A program made the translations under genes and the position numbers. Source: Myxocyprinus asiaticus (taxonomy: Eukaryota > Chordata > Actinopteri > Cypriniformes > Catostomidae). From it: a stretch of DNA of 64,000 nt. Below are positions 32,349 through 45,975 of the stretch, piece after piece. The stretch's first letter is position 1; each line of letters begins with the position of its first letter. The notes beneath the pieces are model-generated. The model was given only the letters and a program-made list of their open reading frames with translations. It ran no database searches and was not told the DNA's origin. Location of the stretch: assembly GCF_019703515.2 (NCBI RefSeq), contig NC_059374.1, positions 16,218,245 to 16,282,244 on the forward strand. The letters are read 5' to 3'.

Positions 32349-35300
32349 TAATGAACTTCTGCTAAACATCTTAAAAAGATCAGATTTACAAACATTCTAA
32401 ATCATAAACATCTCAAAGACATCTGCAGAATGTCTTATTGACGTCCGATACATACTTATTGATATACGTCTTATAGACAAATTGCAGATGAGCAAACAAC
32501 GTAAAAAAATATGTAAACACACACATCAAACAGACGTCTGCCGATGTAAGTGTGCTATGAGGGGCCTGTGTTCTATTACTAGGTTTAGGAACAGAGCAAA
32601 TGTGTTTCAGCAAATTAGATCTATGGCTCTATATCAGATGGCAAAATCATCTCTCTCCTATACCCTAGTGATAAAAAGAAAGTAAATCCAATTTTGATAT
32701 GTCTGTCTCCATTGGTCTGTACTTCTGGAGAGGTTGTTCAAGGTGTAAGTGGCACTATAACTTCCTGTGACATTTTGTCACAGTAAAGTGTGGCTAATAT
32801 CATCATTGAAAAAAGAGCACAAGTGCCTGTCCAGACCCAACGGAGCTTACTGAGTGTTAGCTGTTTACGTAAAGCTTTTTACCACTAACATGAGTAGCCA
32901 ACATTGGCTTTTATACTGCAACATGGTACAATATGCTCCCTGGAAAAACCTATTGACATTCTTATTCAGAAGGAGGACAATGTGGACATTTGGTAAAAAG
33001 GTCAGGAGAGAAAAGAGAAGGCACAAGCAAACATGACTGGATGCCTGTGTTAGCATCGGTTGCTATGCTTTCATGTGCAAGAGTCTTGGCATGCAGAACT
33101 TTTCCTTTGATTCACCCAGTTTCTTAGAGTTTTACACTAATTCACTTCTAATCATTTCAAGGCCTCTTTACAGTATATATGGTGCAAAGCTAGCAATGTT
33201 TGGATTGTCGTTCCAAGGCATGGCTACATTTGTATTATTACAGTGCTTATAAGGCAGCACTGTAATGATATTCCTCATACGGTCTAGCTAGGGATTTTTT
33301 CTTAACCCCATACCCGAAGTAACTTCTGCAATAATTCAGCCCAAACTGCTCGTAAGAAAGACCAATCACTAGAGATGCATGATATATCGGCAGCCGATAT
33401 AATATTAGCTGATAACCGTGAAAATCAAAATATTATTATTGTGCCGATAATGGAATTGCTGCCGATGTTTCCATTGATAATTTGTTATGGTTTACTTGCT
33501 TGCAAGCTGAGAATCTCTGACTGCCTGCGGCTTCTTTCCTACAGCCAGGGACTCAGGCAGCCTCAAGCGACAGTGCGCGTGCGCATACACAGCATGTCTG
33601 TGTGAGTGAAAGACAAGCTCATGTTGCTCTGTGAGGATTATTTCAACATTTCTGCACCTTGTTACTTTGTTTTGGGGCTGTTTTTAGTCATCTGCTGCAA
33701 GTAACGACATGTAATTTCCCATATTCTGTTTGTTTCATGAGACAATAGAATGAAAACGCGATAAAAACATGTATGCATGTTACTTGGGGGCAATCATTTT
33801 CACTTATTACTTATTAAACAAACAAAATGTGGGAAATAGCACATTGTTACTTACAGAACAACACTGCGATTAAACCAAGCCCAAATACAACTTAACACAG
33901 TGCATAGATATAGAAGTAATTCTCACAATGTGACATGAGATTGCTAAAAACAAGTTTGTGAGTGAAACAAATGTGCTTGTTGTATTTTACGAGTTGAGAC
34001 TTTTCTAATGTTATGACTCATGGCTATTAGATCTGTATGATGTTACCTATACCCATTATGATGCTGTGTTCACATTTCATAATTTATACAGTGGAACTGT
34101 CAATGATGAGCACTGTAACAAGTGTAAATGAGATGTGCATAAGCTCAATGAAAATACACACACATAATCACACAAAACTGTAAAAACAATACTTACACAT
34201 TTACAATGTATTTACACAGTAACAAGGCAGAATGTTCTAGTATCTCTGACTCAACAATACCTTTACTAACATGGTTGATTCACACAGCCAGTGTAGCCTA
34301 ACTTTCAACCTTTCAATTGTTTCTTGCAGAGCAATTTGTTAGCTTTAATGAGCATTCATTTCACTGTAGCAATTCATTTATACATTTTGCCCAAGGTTGT
34401 GAGATGGATGCTAATTCATGATTGTCACCAATGCCCAGACTAATTAAACATACCAGACAGCTGTGAATGACTAGATATCACAAAAGGGTGTGGATTGTAA
34501 ACATTAGTAAAGACAAATTACCCTGGTTTGTGCCCACCTCTCCCAGCACAGATTTTGTTGTCGGTTTTTCACGTCAAAAAGAATCATCTGTTTGTCTGAC
34601 TATAGAGTCATTGTCTTTGATATTTCTGTCTTCTTTCATGAATAGGATTTTGGAGGCTCAAAAGAACATTGTGCACAAACACTTTGAATTCTGGATATCT
34701 CACAGCTTTAAAAAAAAAATGCTCAGGGAATACATGGCCCATAAACAGTACAATTTAAGACAGATTGAAGCAAAGATTATCTCTTTTATCGTGACAGAGG
34801 CATCCTGCAGTACAATGCAGCTAAAGTTTTGGCTGTCATTCAGTGTCATTATGAAACCTGAGCTCATGCATAAGGCAGGTCCATGAGGATGGAGGCCATT
34901 AATTGTCAAATGAAACAATGAATTAAATAAACAGCAATATATGCAGGCCTTTCTTAAATAGTTTGTGTGGATTGACACTTTATTTGCCTTATTGAACTTG
35001 TCACAAAGCCCTTTCCACTTATGGTGACAGGTTACCTGATCTGAGACCATAAACACCAAAATCTCTCTCCAGGCATTTGTCATGGCCATGTTCTTCTAGA
35101 GCATTACATAAAAAGTGTACTTTTGAACAACCTCAGAGAGACGGGCTTCAATGTTATCCATTTGTAATGTTAATATAGCAACCTAGCTATCAACAGTTTT
35201 CTCTGCTGGCATGTGTGGCTGTAAATAAACCACACCCACATTTAGTTTTAACCAATCATTAACGTTCTTCGAGTAGCCAAGTTCTCTTTCAGGGATGGTC

Positions 35301-35460
35301 ATGAACTGGGGAAATATCATGAAACAAACACCTTAGCGAAACAAAAACATTATTACACCTCGTCATATTTTTTTAGGTGACAGAAAATAAGCCTTTTCAC
35401 CAAGTATGAGTTAGCCACAACCTAATTAGATATTCAATTCAAAAAATAATTACACATCTT
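32349..35460 (-). other. lrfn5: Presumed lrfn5 intron, proximal left part
   Basis: This lies directly 3' of the lrfn5 exon on its coding strand. From about 33370 a TAGAGATGCATGATATATCGG sequence looks like an hAT-type terminus. No repeat is recognised between about 33600 and the exon. Overlapping frames of 139 codons (34467-34886, plus) and 129 codons (34700-35089, minus) have no known domain. AGACGTC-type words at 32440-32540 suggest an older repeat split by DIRS copy B. Confidence 0.5.
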
Positions 35461-35464
35461 ACCT
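35457..35464 (-). promoter_or_regulatory. lrfn5: lrfn5 splice donor, phase 2
   Basis: Minus-strand AG|GTAAGA, with the exon ending at 35463. It interrupts the arginine codon of VYR after its second base. The consensus match is near perfect. Confidence 0.9.
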
Positions 35465-36841
35465 GTAGACCAAGGTGTCATCCACTGAGCTGTTGTATTG
35501 AATCTGATACATCCTGATTCCAGGGAAATGTTGTTGTGAAGGCCACCTGATGAGTGCAGAATTAGCCGTAAGTTCAGCAAGAAGCACCTTCCTCTCCTGA
35601 GTCCTTGTCTCATTGCTTGCCGAAGTAGTTGACTTGGCAGAGGTAAGAATATCAGATGGTCCTGGATCAGGTTCTCGAATCCGGTTAGTGCTGTTAGCTA
35701 AGTGTGGCAGTGGACTGACAACCAGTTCCACTGTGCCAGTAGACTCCCCTGCGGCATTTGAAGCAATGCAGGTGAAGACTCCCATGTCCTTCAGTGAGGT
35801 GATGTTGATCTCCAAGCTCCCGTTGCTTAAGCTTAAAGTACGAGAGTTGTTGGCGATTAGACGACCCTCTGGAGAGATCCAGTGAATGTCAGGGTCTGGG
35901 TCCCCATTGGCCTTGCATTTCAGGCTTGTGGGCTTGCCCTCCATGGTGAATGTTTTGGGAGATTTCCTTGTAATCACAGGGGGATCACAGATAAACTCCT
36001 CCTCTGGGATGGTCCAGAAGTATTTTGCCATAAGATCAGCAGGTGAGGCACAGGTTTCGAGGTCATCCTCTCGAGTTAGCCTCCTCAGCCAAAGTAGCTC
36101 GCAGTTGCAATGGAGAGGGTTTCCCCCAAAGCTTAGGACGAGAGAAGAAAGAGGTGATCCTTTTGACTTGGCATAAACTGGAATCCTAAGAAACAAAGGA
36201 TCAGGGGGTATTTTCTTTAGCTTATTGGATGTCATGTCCAGACGGGCTAGTTTGTGCAAGTTAGAGAAGACTCCTAAGGGGACATGCTCTATGAGGTTAT
36301 GGTCCATATTTAGAGTATTCACATTGGTGAGCCGTCCTATAGTCTCCCACGGTATGTCCACCAGGTTATTGTACGAGAGATCAAGGTCCTCTAGAGTGCT
36401 CAAAAAGTCATCAAACGCATGTGGGGAAATGTTGTGCAGTTGGTTGTTGGCTAGGATAAGGTGCCTCAGATTGGTGAGTCCTCGGAAGTGGTCATCCGTG
36501 ATGACGCTCAGGCGGTTGCTGTCCATGTGCAGTGCACGCAGACGCTTGAGGTCACCAAAAGTGTAAGGCATAATCTGGCTGATGGTATTGCGGGACAACG
36601 TCAGGTGCAGGAGACTAGTCATGTTTGCAAAGTCCCTCCTTCTCACCGCTGTGATGAAGTTCTCTGTAAGGCGCAGCTCCACCGTACGTCGATCGATGAC
36701 TGTTGGCACGAACAGCAGGCCGGTCTTGGCGCACAGGATGGCCAGAGATGGTGACAGGTTCTGGCACATGCAGCGCTTGGGGCACAGCTGCCCTGACGCT
36801 GACACAGCCAACACCAGCAGGGAGAAGATCAGCCGCTCCAT
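35463..36841 (-). CDS. lrfn5: lrfn5 (SALM5) main coding exon, 5' coding part
   Basis: The 459 complete codons encode a signal peptide (residues 1-17), an LRR N-cap (CPKRCMCQ, 20-38), about six or seven leucine-rich repeats (50-230), an LRR C-cap ([15 protein letters not shown] to FICDPP, 241-288), one I-set Ig domain (289-378; C309, W321, C358) and the start of a fibronectin III domain (about 415 on). Eight N-glycosylation sequons include N73, N137 and N450. [17 protein letters not shown] and the end DDTLVYR fit LRFN5 better than LRFN1-4. The protein is a neuronal synaptic adhesion molecule that binds LAR-type receptor phosphatases. The TAA at 35459-35461 belongs to the splice donor and is not a real stop. 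The rest of FN3, the transmembrane segment and the tail must lie in exons outside the window. Confidence 0.95.
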
Positions 36842-36856
36842 CTCTCAGAGGAACTG
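36842..36856 (-). promoter_or_regulatory. lrfn5: lrfn5 splice acceptor and 12-nt 5' UTR
   Basis: Read on the minus strand, TTTGTTTGTCTTGCAG ends at 36854 and is followed by 12 nt and then the ATG at 36841. The pyrimidine tract and CAG make a strong acceptor. Translation thus starts in an internal exon, and the first exon(s) are non-coding and lie to the right. Confidence 0.85.
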
Positions 36857-37270
36857 CAAGACAAACAAACACAGAGTCAAGACATGCAAATGCACTCTCC
36901 ACTTGTATATTCAAGGACAATGGCTTTGTAAATGCAGTGTCACATATAACGAAAAGCCCTAAACATCATCAGTATGTTGCTGGGAATGGTCTGGAGTGGG
37001 CAGGATGGTTTGTAAGGTAGTGATATGTCACCATTGGACTGTGTATGCAACCTATGTTTCACACTTAAAGAGGTCATTTCTTTTACTGGGTATCGCAGCT
37101 GCCAAATATACACTGGTGTAAAAAGTAGGAAACCTTGTACCGTGGTAAAAGCATAAAATTACTTTTCCATGTTATGCTTCCACAATTATGTAGATTCAAC
37201 TTCATTATAAGTACGATTGAGTGGGGATGATGTAAGGTGACTGAAATTAGTAACCTCTTGAACCATTGCC
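36857..37270 (-). other. lrfn5: Presumed lrfn5 upstream intron, no recognised repeat
   Basis: Directly 5' of the coding exon. No repeat and no other exon are recognised. Confidence 0.5.
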
Positions 37271-37613
37271 TAATGGAAAAGTTCACCCAAAAATGAAAAT
37301 TCTGTCATTATTTACCATTATTATATTCCAAACTTTGCACACGATCTTTACACAGCTTTTTCCATACAATAACAAAAAAACACCATAAAAAATAGTCTAT
37401 AATGCATTCCAAGTCTTAAGTCTTTCCTAATCATTTATTAACTGATGATCTTCCCCTCCACCTAAGTTCATGTCTAGCCCGCATTTGTGTCCAGAATTCA
37501 AAAATTGCTTTTTTGCCGTCAATGACATTGACACGGCATTGTTTTTGGATGCAAATGTGTGTGAGTAAATAATGACTGAAGGTTAATTTTTTGAAGGACT
37601 GGTCCTTTTATAT
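37271..37613. mobile_element. Palindromic MITE (AGTTCACC family), copy
   Basis: Starts AAAAGTTCACCCAAAAATGAA and AAATTCTGTCATTATTTACC. It closes with GTGTGAGTAAATAATGACTG and TTGAAGGACTGGTCCTTT, a degenerate inverse of the start. About 340 bp. It is the nearest recognised element on the upstream side of the lrfn5 exon. Confidence 0.65.
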
Positions 37614-39965
37614 TAATTAAATATCTCAGTCTGCATTGCAGGAATACAATGTTATTTTGTTTATGTAGTAAATACTGCATGTTTTCCTATGACAAACAAG
37701 AGTTTTCCAGGTGCAAACAGAGAAATATCAGAAGGAGAAAAAGCGTACAATGCGATTCTCAAATATTAAATTCCCACGTTCCCCTTTCAATCAAAATTAA
37801 GCCATTTGTCAAAATACAGAAAGTCCTTCATGAAATGAATGCGTCTCAGAAGGTCATGAAGTAAGCTTAAAAGAAAGATGAATCATTGCTTACATTACGC
37901 TTTCATGCTACAGAGCTGAAACAACCACATTACGGAAGCAAATCTGTCCAGCTGAAACAAAACTGTAAAGTCCTCCTTGTTTTGCTGAGACACATCTCTA
38001 AAACTATTTAATAGATTTATAGCTGTTATTCTGTGGTTAAGCTGTGATATCATAAACCTGCCCCTCTTGTTGACAATATTTATTACATAATTTCCACAGA
38101 TACAGCCAATGGCTTTACAACATAATGATGTACGAGAGATTCGTTGTAGACCATTAAATGCTTGTTTAGTGTAAGTTTTGAAAAGGGAAGAATAAAAAGA
38201 GTCATGCCAGTGTCTTTCATACAATTCCAAGGGATGTAATGCCACCCACTGCTGAAATGTCTTCGAAGAACGGATTAGTACAGAAATGACTGTGGTGCTT
38301 AGTTTAAGAATTGTGAGATATTCCCAGCAATAAAACATAGCTGACAGACTTAATTATAATATACTGTTGAATACTTTTACATTAACCCCTGTTGAAAAAA
38401 AAGTAGAATATACAGAAAAATATATAGTATAGAGGGAATTAGTCAAAGTTTAGTTCATGAGTCACGACAATACACAGATAAGTTAAATACCCTTCAAACA
38501 TATATATATATATATTTCCCTAAAACGTCTCCTCAATCTTTAAGAAGCTTATGTGTGGGGAACTACTGCTGGATAAAACCACCTGAGGTACTATAGAAGG
38601 AGAGAGTGACACTCCTCTTTACTCAGATGTTAGTGAGAGGCAGTAAGTGATTTCCAGAGTCTTTTTACTTTTCTGAGCCTCTGGTACTGACAGAATTCCT
38701 GGCCCCAAGGGTTCAGATGCAATGGAGATGGATTAGCACATCCGTGTGTCTGCTTTTTACAGGAGGGCCCATAGGCCCTGTGAGGCTAAGGTGTGGTGAA
38801 TCAATCAATCCAAACTTCCTTTTCCCGCAAGAAAAATGGGAAAATTTTAAATCTTTTCGTCACAGACTGTGATGGCTGTTTCAAATTTTCTTTCTGCTGT
38901 TACCAGCTGAGCCCTACTGCAACATGATGTGATGACATTATTTGCTTCTGTTTTGTTTTTTTTTCCCCTCTATTGAAAGCGAGTGCAACTGACTTGTAGT
39001 GTCAGAGAGTAACAAATAGCGACGCTACTAAGTTAACTATATTTTTTAAGTTGTGTGACAATTATTGAGCCATTTTCACTATAGAGTATCTTTTCCATTA
39101 ACAAGCTACTTTTTCTAATGAGAAGCACTGTAGCATCAATAAAGGCTACATCATGTTATTGTCATATTGTATCGTACAGGCAGCCTTAGAAAAACTCAAA
39201 ATAATGGAATAATTAAACTTGCTCACCTAAACTGTCCTCTCGCTCTCAGATGTAGCTTTGGAAAGTCAAAAATATTTAAGTGAATCGGTTCATATCCACG
39301 GTTCATGTAAATTAATCTGTTAAATTAAACAATTCACTGATTCACTAATATGTAGAGTCAGGAAGTCAAATTAATTTTACTGAACTGTTTATACTGACGT
39401 TTTCTAGTTTTATTATTTGATTTAGAATAAATTTATTTTAAATTTAAACTACAAGCTACTCATAAATTAGTTAAACTACAGTCAAGCAATCCTTTTGAAA
39501 AAGTGGTTAGGTACACTACAAGCTACTAACAAAATGTAGCTAACTTCATTGTAGTTAAAACTGACATTTTCATCATTGTTTTGCCAGATAACTACTTTTC
39601 TGATTGCAGATTTAAAAAAGTATCATCTGACAATTATATATTCAAAAGATTTTCTTCGTTATATTGCTTTAATGTAGTTAGCTACTTTTTGTTTCTAGTT
39701 TTACTTTTAGTTTGTAGATTTAGTGTAGCTAACTACGTTTCAAAAGGGTAGTAAGTTTTTGCAGAGATCTTCTATACTGAGATAACAACCTCCGCGTTTT
39801 TACTATAGGAGGGAGCATAATGGTCAACTAGCGTGTTACGACAGTCATCATTTGCAGATACCATGCAAATGAATGGGAAAAGCTGTAAACTGACACCTAC
39901 CTGTCGCAAAATCGTCTATGACTTCTCTTAGTAATCTCCACACATAGTTCACTCCAAAAGGATTT

Positions 39966-39996
<31 letters not shown>

Positions 39997-40150
39997 GAGT
40001 AAAACATTTTGAAGATTAATGGACAGGTGGTTAATTCATTAAGTGATGAACTGTTTCCTCACAGAACCAGTTTATTCAGCACACTGAAGCAACCATTCAA
40101 AAAGAACGGCCTCTTGTCTCATCGCCAGTGTACCGCCCACAGAGTGTATA
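37614..40150. other. Unassigned intronic sequence
   Basis: A 147-codon minus-strand frame (37895-38338) has no motif I know. Between about 38980 and 39760, repeated TAGCTAACTA, CTACAAGCTACT and GTAGTTAGCTAC words indicate an old interspersed repeat with inverted organisation. A similar TAGCTTTTACAGTAGCTTGG piece is near 41328. A (TTTA)n run lies at 39960-39993 and a (TA)n run at 38500-38515. Confidence 0.4.
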
Positions 40151-40435
40151 TGAATGAATGAATGAATGAATGTTACATTTATATAGCACTTTTCTGACAC
40201 TACACTCAAAGTGCTTTACACAGTGAACGGGGGACTCTCCTCAACCACCACCAGTGTGCAGCATCCACCTGGATGCTGCAATGGCAGCCATAGTGCGCCA
40301 GTATGCTCACCACATACCGGCTATTGGTGGAGAGGAGAGAGTGGAGTGATAGAGCCAATTAATGGATGGGGATTATTAGAAAGTCATGATTGATAAGGGC
40401 CAGTGGGGGGGAATATGGGACTGCTGCGTTGTTAT
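40151..40435 (-). mobile_element. LINE 3' end (L2/CR1-like tail)
   Basis: On the minus strand the segment ends in GAAAAGTGCTATATAAATGT followed by a CATT tetranucleotide run (40151-40172). This is the typical 3' finish of many fish L2/CR1-type LINEs. Upstream on that strand are TGCAGCATCCAGGTGGATGC and ACCAATAGCCGGTATGTGG, blocks of a well-conserved teleost repeat. No ORF2 is present, as expected of a 5'-truncated copy. The family assignment is from memory of such tails. Confidence 0.5.
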
Positions 40436-40490
40436 TCTATGCTAACTTTGTAGCCTCCCCCTTCAGTCGGGCTCTGGTTTTTGCTAATTA

Positions 40491-40912
40491 TAGGTGCTGT
40501 AAGCGATTCTAGTCATTCTAGTGGTAGAATTTACACAAGCTGAGCCATTGGATTAGCCACACCCCTCTTTCCAAAACCCTGCACTCCAAAGACACCAAAT
40601 GAGCTTTACTGAGACCAACATCGAGCAGAAGCAGTTGTCAAAAACAACAGTATCAAATAAAAATGGCACTGAGCCTCAAAAAATCGCTGCAACAACAGTA
40701 CTATGAGAATAGGCAAAATTATTGACAGGAAGAAAGCGTCAAAAAACTTAGCTCTATACTCTGTAAATAGCTAAAAATAAAATGTGTCCACGAGCTGTCA
40801 CAGAGACAGGTGTGACATCTTACTACACTTATTTCATTAATATCTTTCAGTGAGAAGGATTTTTTTTATTTTTTGCAAACGTTTTCATGAAAAAGTCGCT
40901 TACAGCACCTTT
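40491..40912. mobile_element. MITE with AGGTGCTGTAAGCGA termini
   Basis: The left end TAGGTGCTGTAAGCGATTCT is inverted at the right as AAGTCGCTTACAGCACCT. It is 420 bp without coding capacity. The target duplication is not clear. A solo related end lies at 12607. Confidence 0.75.
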
Positions 40913-42832
40913 AAGACATGAAATAGATTTTTTTTTAGAAATATGTTGAAAATTATATACACTCAAATAAGATGAAGACTCCAGTCATATCAGATACCCA
41001 ATAAAAGCTGATTAATATAACATGGAGCAGGTCATCCTCTCATAGGCACTACATATGAGGTTTACACACAGTAAAGTTACCAGCTGGCTACTGTTCCACA
41101 AGCAAATTCATTTGGATTGAATGAGATGGATAAAAACACAGACTAAAAGTAACAGAACAGAAGATAAACAAACATATTAGGTGTAAAGCGGCAGCACTTT
41201 CAGTATCCAGGACAACTGGTGTCAGTATAGAGTCTAAAACCACAAGTACTACTGGGACCAATGGGATGAGTAAGAGCCAGCTAAAATCTTACTGAGTGCA
41301 CCTTTAACTACTTTAAATTATGAGTAGCTTTTACAGTAGCTTGGCAAGTTACAGTTTTAAAGTAGCTTCCCCTACACTGTTTGTTGCAGTCTTATCCTGT
41401 GACTCAAAATCTTTTGTGCTTCAATCAATGTCATCCGGTGGAGAGCTCTAGAATCAAACAATCACAGTAATCATATGCTGCCTTGGGACTTGCGATGTGA
41501 CCTGCAAGGCGGATGTCATTCTTGTCTGTCACTCACAGTGTGTGCTGAAACATGAAGTGAACTGAAGGCTACTGTACAGCGCATTTCAATTAAAAATTCA
41601 CCAGGGATTTAATTTGGCACAATGGTGGCTCGGTTGGGTGTTATCAAAGGCGGAGACCTCTTTGAATCGTACCAAATTGGCTTGAGAAAAAGAGTGAGAG
41701 AGGAATTAAAAACAAACATAGCGACCAGCAGAGATACAGACTCGAGCTTATTAGAGTGGATATCAGCTGTCTCCACCACTCATTCATCTTGGGTAAAATT
41801 ATTCCCATTAGTTCATGTTGCTATGACAATGCAAAACGAAGAGTGCATTAATCGGATCCCATTATCAGGCATTTTATCTTAACAGTGGGCCTGTGGTTTG
41901 CTTCTCAATACTGAACACTGATCTGAATTAGATTATCACAGTGAAAATATATGGTAACAGACGTTTTTCAAGTCTCTTTCAAGTCAAACCAGATGCTTTG
42001 AGTAAGCCTGGGCAATATCCTGTAGATATTTTAAATGTAACTAATATACTGTATATATACTTCATATATATTACGATTTTGACAGTATTTACTACAAATA
42101 TATTCAATATATCCTTGACCCTATATCTCATTGCACAGTACATACTCAAATAACAGCAGTTAGTCATTTCTACTGTTTCAAATGCCTCTGTATCCAACAC
42201 AATCCTCATAGTTACGTCTCATTTCCCTGCAGATGTTCCTCGGTCCATTTAACATGGCTTGTGTCTTCAAATGAATCACAGGCAGTAAAGTAATATCCAA
42301 ACCACTCTGCTACCTCACAGTATGAAAGTTTTATTATTGCAGAGTATGGAGACGTTGTCTCATAGTAATTACACACATGCGGGATGAGCTGCTAATTGTT
42401 TGTGCTGTGTTAAATCTCACAGGGAGAACTACACTTAGATGATGCCCTAGATATCCTTGCCATTGGAGCATGACTAACTAGCCGGCATGTTTAGAATGAA
42501 TGTTTGGTTTGCTATACTGTCTTTTTATTAAATGAGATTTAATAAAAGATCAGTGGGTTAAGGTTTGGCTGGCTAGCTGCGGCAAGTGGCACCTGCAGGT
42601 AGATGCTGTATTTACAATATTCAGTGGGCAAAAAAAGCCTGTTTCTCCATAGATAGTCATTCAAAAGTGTATTCTGACTAAATCTTTTTTGACCACAAAA
42701 AGCAGACTTCTGCAAGAAGTTCTAATATACAGTGATCAGTCACATGACATCTCATTTACCTTATGTTTATGCACTAATATACATACTATTCTATATTAAA
42801 TATATTATATTTGTTTTTTTTTGTTTTTTTTT
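40913..42832. other. Unassigned intronic sequence
   Basis: An 86-codon plus-strand frame (41622-41882) has no known domain and no splice or codon support. Poly(T) precedes the Tc1 element. Nothing else identified. Confidence 0.4.
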
Positions 42833-44290
<1,458 letters not shown>

Positions 44291-44878
44291 AGTCGTATGG
44301 ATTAATTTTATGCTGCCTTTCTGTGATTTTTGGAGCTTCAAATGTCTGGCCACCATTCACTTGCATTGAAAGGACCAACAGAGATTTTCTTGTAAAAATC
44401 TTTGTTTGTGTTCAGCAGAAGAAAGAAAGTCACACATCTGGGATGACATGAAAGTGAGTAAATGAGCGTGTTTACATGCACGTTCTTACACCGATTATGC
44501 TTAATAAGCCAAAAATGTGTGCGGTCATGTAAACGCAATAAACAGTGTTCCTTTATCAGCGTGAAGGCCATAAATGGCTTATGAATAACCCGATCGATTG
44601 ACACGGGTAGATTTTTTCAAGCCATGTAAACACCTTACACGGCGTTCTTACCAGCTCATCCAATGTGCGCACGTGTTGAGCACATGCCTCTTCAGGGTTT
44701 GACATCAAAAGTAGAGAATAACGTGATTATTTCAAATGTCATGTAAACTCTGATTTCTTGCCTTGTCAGATTTTTTTAATTAGACAATTTTAGAGAATAA
44801 TCAGCATATTGGTGTGCATGTAAATGGGCTCAATGATGAGAGAATTTTAATTTTTTTTTTTGGTTAACAACCCCTTTA
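44291..44878. mobile_element. Palindromic MITE right arm, interrupted by a second MITE
   Basis: GTCGTATGGATTAATTTTATG through GGAGCTTCAAATGTCTGGCC and CAGCAGAAGAAAGAAAGTCA matches the right arm of the MITE at 50238-50900. At 44464 it stops, and it resumes at 44832 with AATGATGAGAGAATTTT and ends near CCCCTTTAAA. Its left arm is missing where the Tc1 copy begins, so a deletion joined the two. Confidence 0.7.
44464..44831. mobile_element. Nested MITE with GAGC..TTTACATGCAC termini
   Basis: The left end GAGCGTGTTTACATGCACG and the reverse complement of the right end GAGCCCATTTACATGCACA form terminal inverted repeats. It sits inside the host MITE with AAT on both sides as a possible 3-bp duplication. 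It is 368 bp and non-coding. Confidence 0.7.
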
Positions 44879-45020
44879 AATTCACTGATATTTGCAAATA
44901 AATGTAAATTATTTTTTATATATAAAAATAAAATACATTTAGAAGAGAGTTTTATGTTTATGCAAAATCTGTGTTCTCTGCTTGCAAACCAAATTATGAA
45001 AATCTAAAACAATATATTGG
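44879..45020. other. Short unassigned spacer
   Basis: AT-rich, nothing recognised. Confidence 0.5.
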
Positions 45021-45400
45021 TAGGTAGCTGTGCAGTGTGTAAACCTCTCTCCTCTGGCCTCGAGGCGCACTAGTGACTGATGCTAGGGGCTTTAGCCTTT
45101 AGCCTCTGTGTTAGCACGGCCGCCTTCCCTGCCAGAGACCCTGGTTCAAATCCCACTCTGAGCAGGATCGGTTACAGTGGTGCTGTGACCCAGATGGGAG
45201 TGAGGATTAGGGGGTGAGTGTAACAGTATCCAGCTGGTAGATAGCTGTGCAGTGTGTAAACCTTTCTCCCCTGGCCTCAAGAGGTGCATTAGCGAATGAT
45301 GCTAGGGGCTATAGCCTTTAGCCTCCTCGTTAACACGCCCGCCTCCCATGCTGGAGACCCCAGTTCGAATCCCGCTCAGAGTGGGTCGAGCAGGACTGAT
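45021..45400 (+). mobile_element. Tandem pair of tRNA-derived SINE units
   Basis: Two units 217 bp apart both begin TAG-TAGCTGTGCAGTGTGTAAA. Each contains GGGGCT-TAGCCTTTAGCCTC, GTTAGCACGGCCGCC or GTTAACACGCCCGCC, and a B-box-like GGTTCAAATCCC or AGTTCGAATCCC. The tRNA-like half supports pol III origin. The first unit is complete, the second ends near 45400. I cannot name the family. Confidence 0.65.
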
Positions 45401-45975
45401 TAGACATATATAAAAACTCTGGCTGAAAATTAAATTGAATGAATCGTCAAATATGGCAGTCATGTTTTCTGAATTACTTAATTCTAAATTAATTATCGGA
45501 CTAGTCAAATTAGTCACAGCCATGCAAATGAAAAGCTGGTGACAAACATTTATTTTGCCATTTACCACACTTGCTTGATGACCCAAAGTGAATTACAGAG
45601 GCCATTCTTAAAGAGCTCTTTAATGCTCAAAGTGCTAGAGGAAATGAAAACACACAAACAACAACACATACAGAAACACATAATTGGCCGCGACCTTTGC
45701 ACAGAGCTCCCGCAGAACTGGGCAGCTCTTCAAAGGAGTGGTATACTCTGCTAGACAGACTTCTATTCATGATCCCCGCATGCAGCTGTGATAAGAAATA
45801 CTATTTAAGAAATACTTTTTTTTTTTTTTTCCTCAGTTACTGACATTCTATTATTTTAATGTATTGTTTTCTTTGTTTTGTCTTGTCTTGTTTTCAGTAT
45901 AGCTTGATGTTAATTAAGGATGTTAGTTAAGTTTCAGTGCGGAGGATATGCCAACATTTAAAGTTTAACTGTAAA
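45401..45975. other. Unassigned sequence
   Basis: A 71-codon frame (45539-45754) lacks motifs. Poly(T) at 45817-45831. Confidence 0.4.

Noticed and set aside
35459..35461. TAA as the stop codon of a 460-residue secreted LRFN protein
   Set aside because: It lies within an AG|GTAAGA splice donor at the position where the LRFN5 extracellular domain is mid-FN3; the protein must continue in another exon.
37895..38338. 147-codon minus-strand frame as a small gene
   Set aside because: Composition is cysteine, phenylalanine and leucine rich as in chance AT-rich frames, with no motif. Kept only as unassigned.
41622..41882. 86-codon frame as a conserved peptide
   Set aside because: Looks soluble and protein-like but no family, splice signal or neighbour supports it.
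45125..45175. tRNA genes at the duplicated units
   Set aside because: Only the B-box half is tRNA-like and both copies share non-tRNA flanks; a SINE is the better reading.
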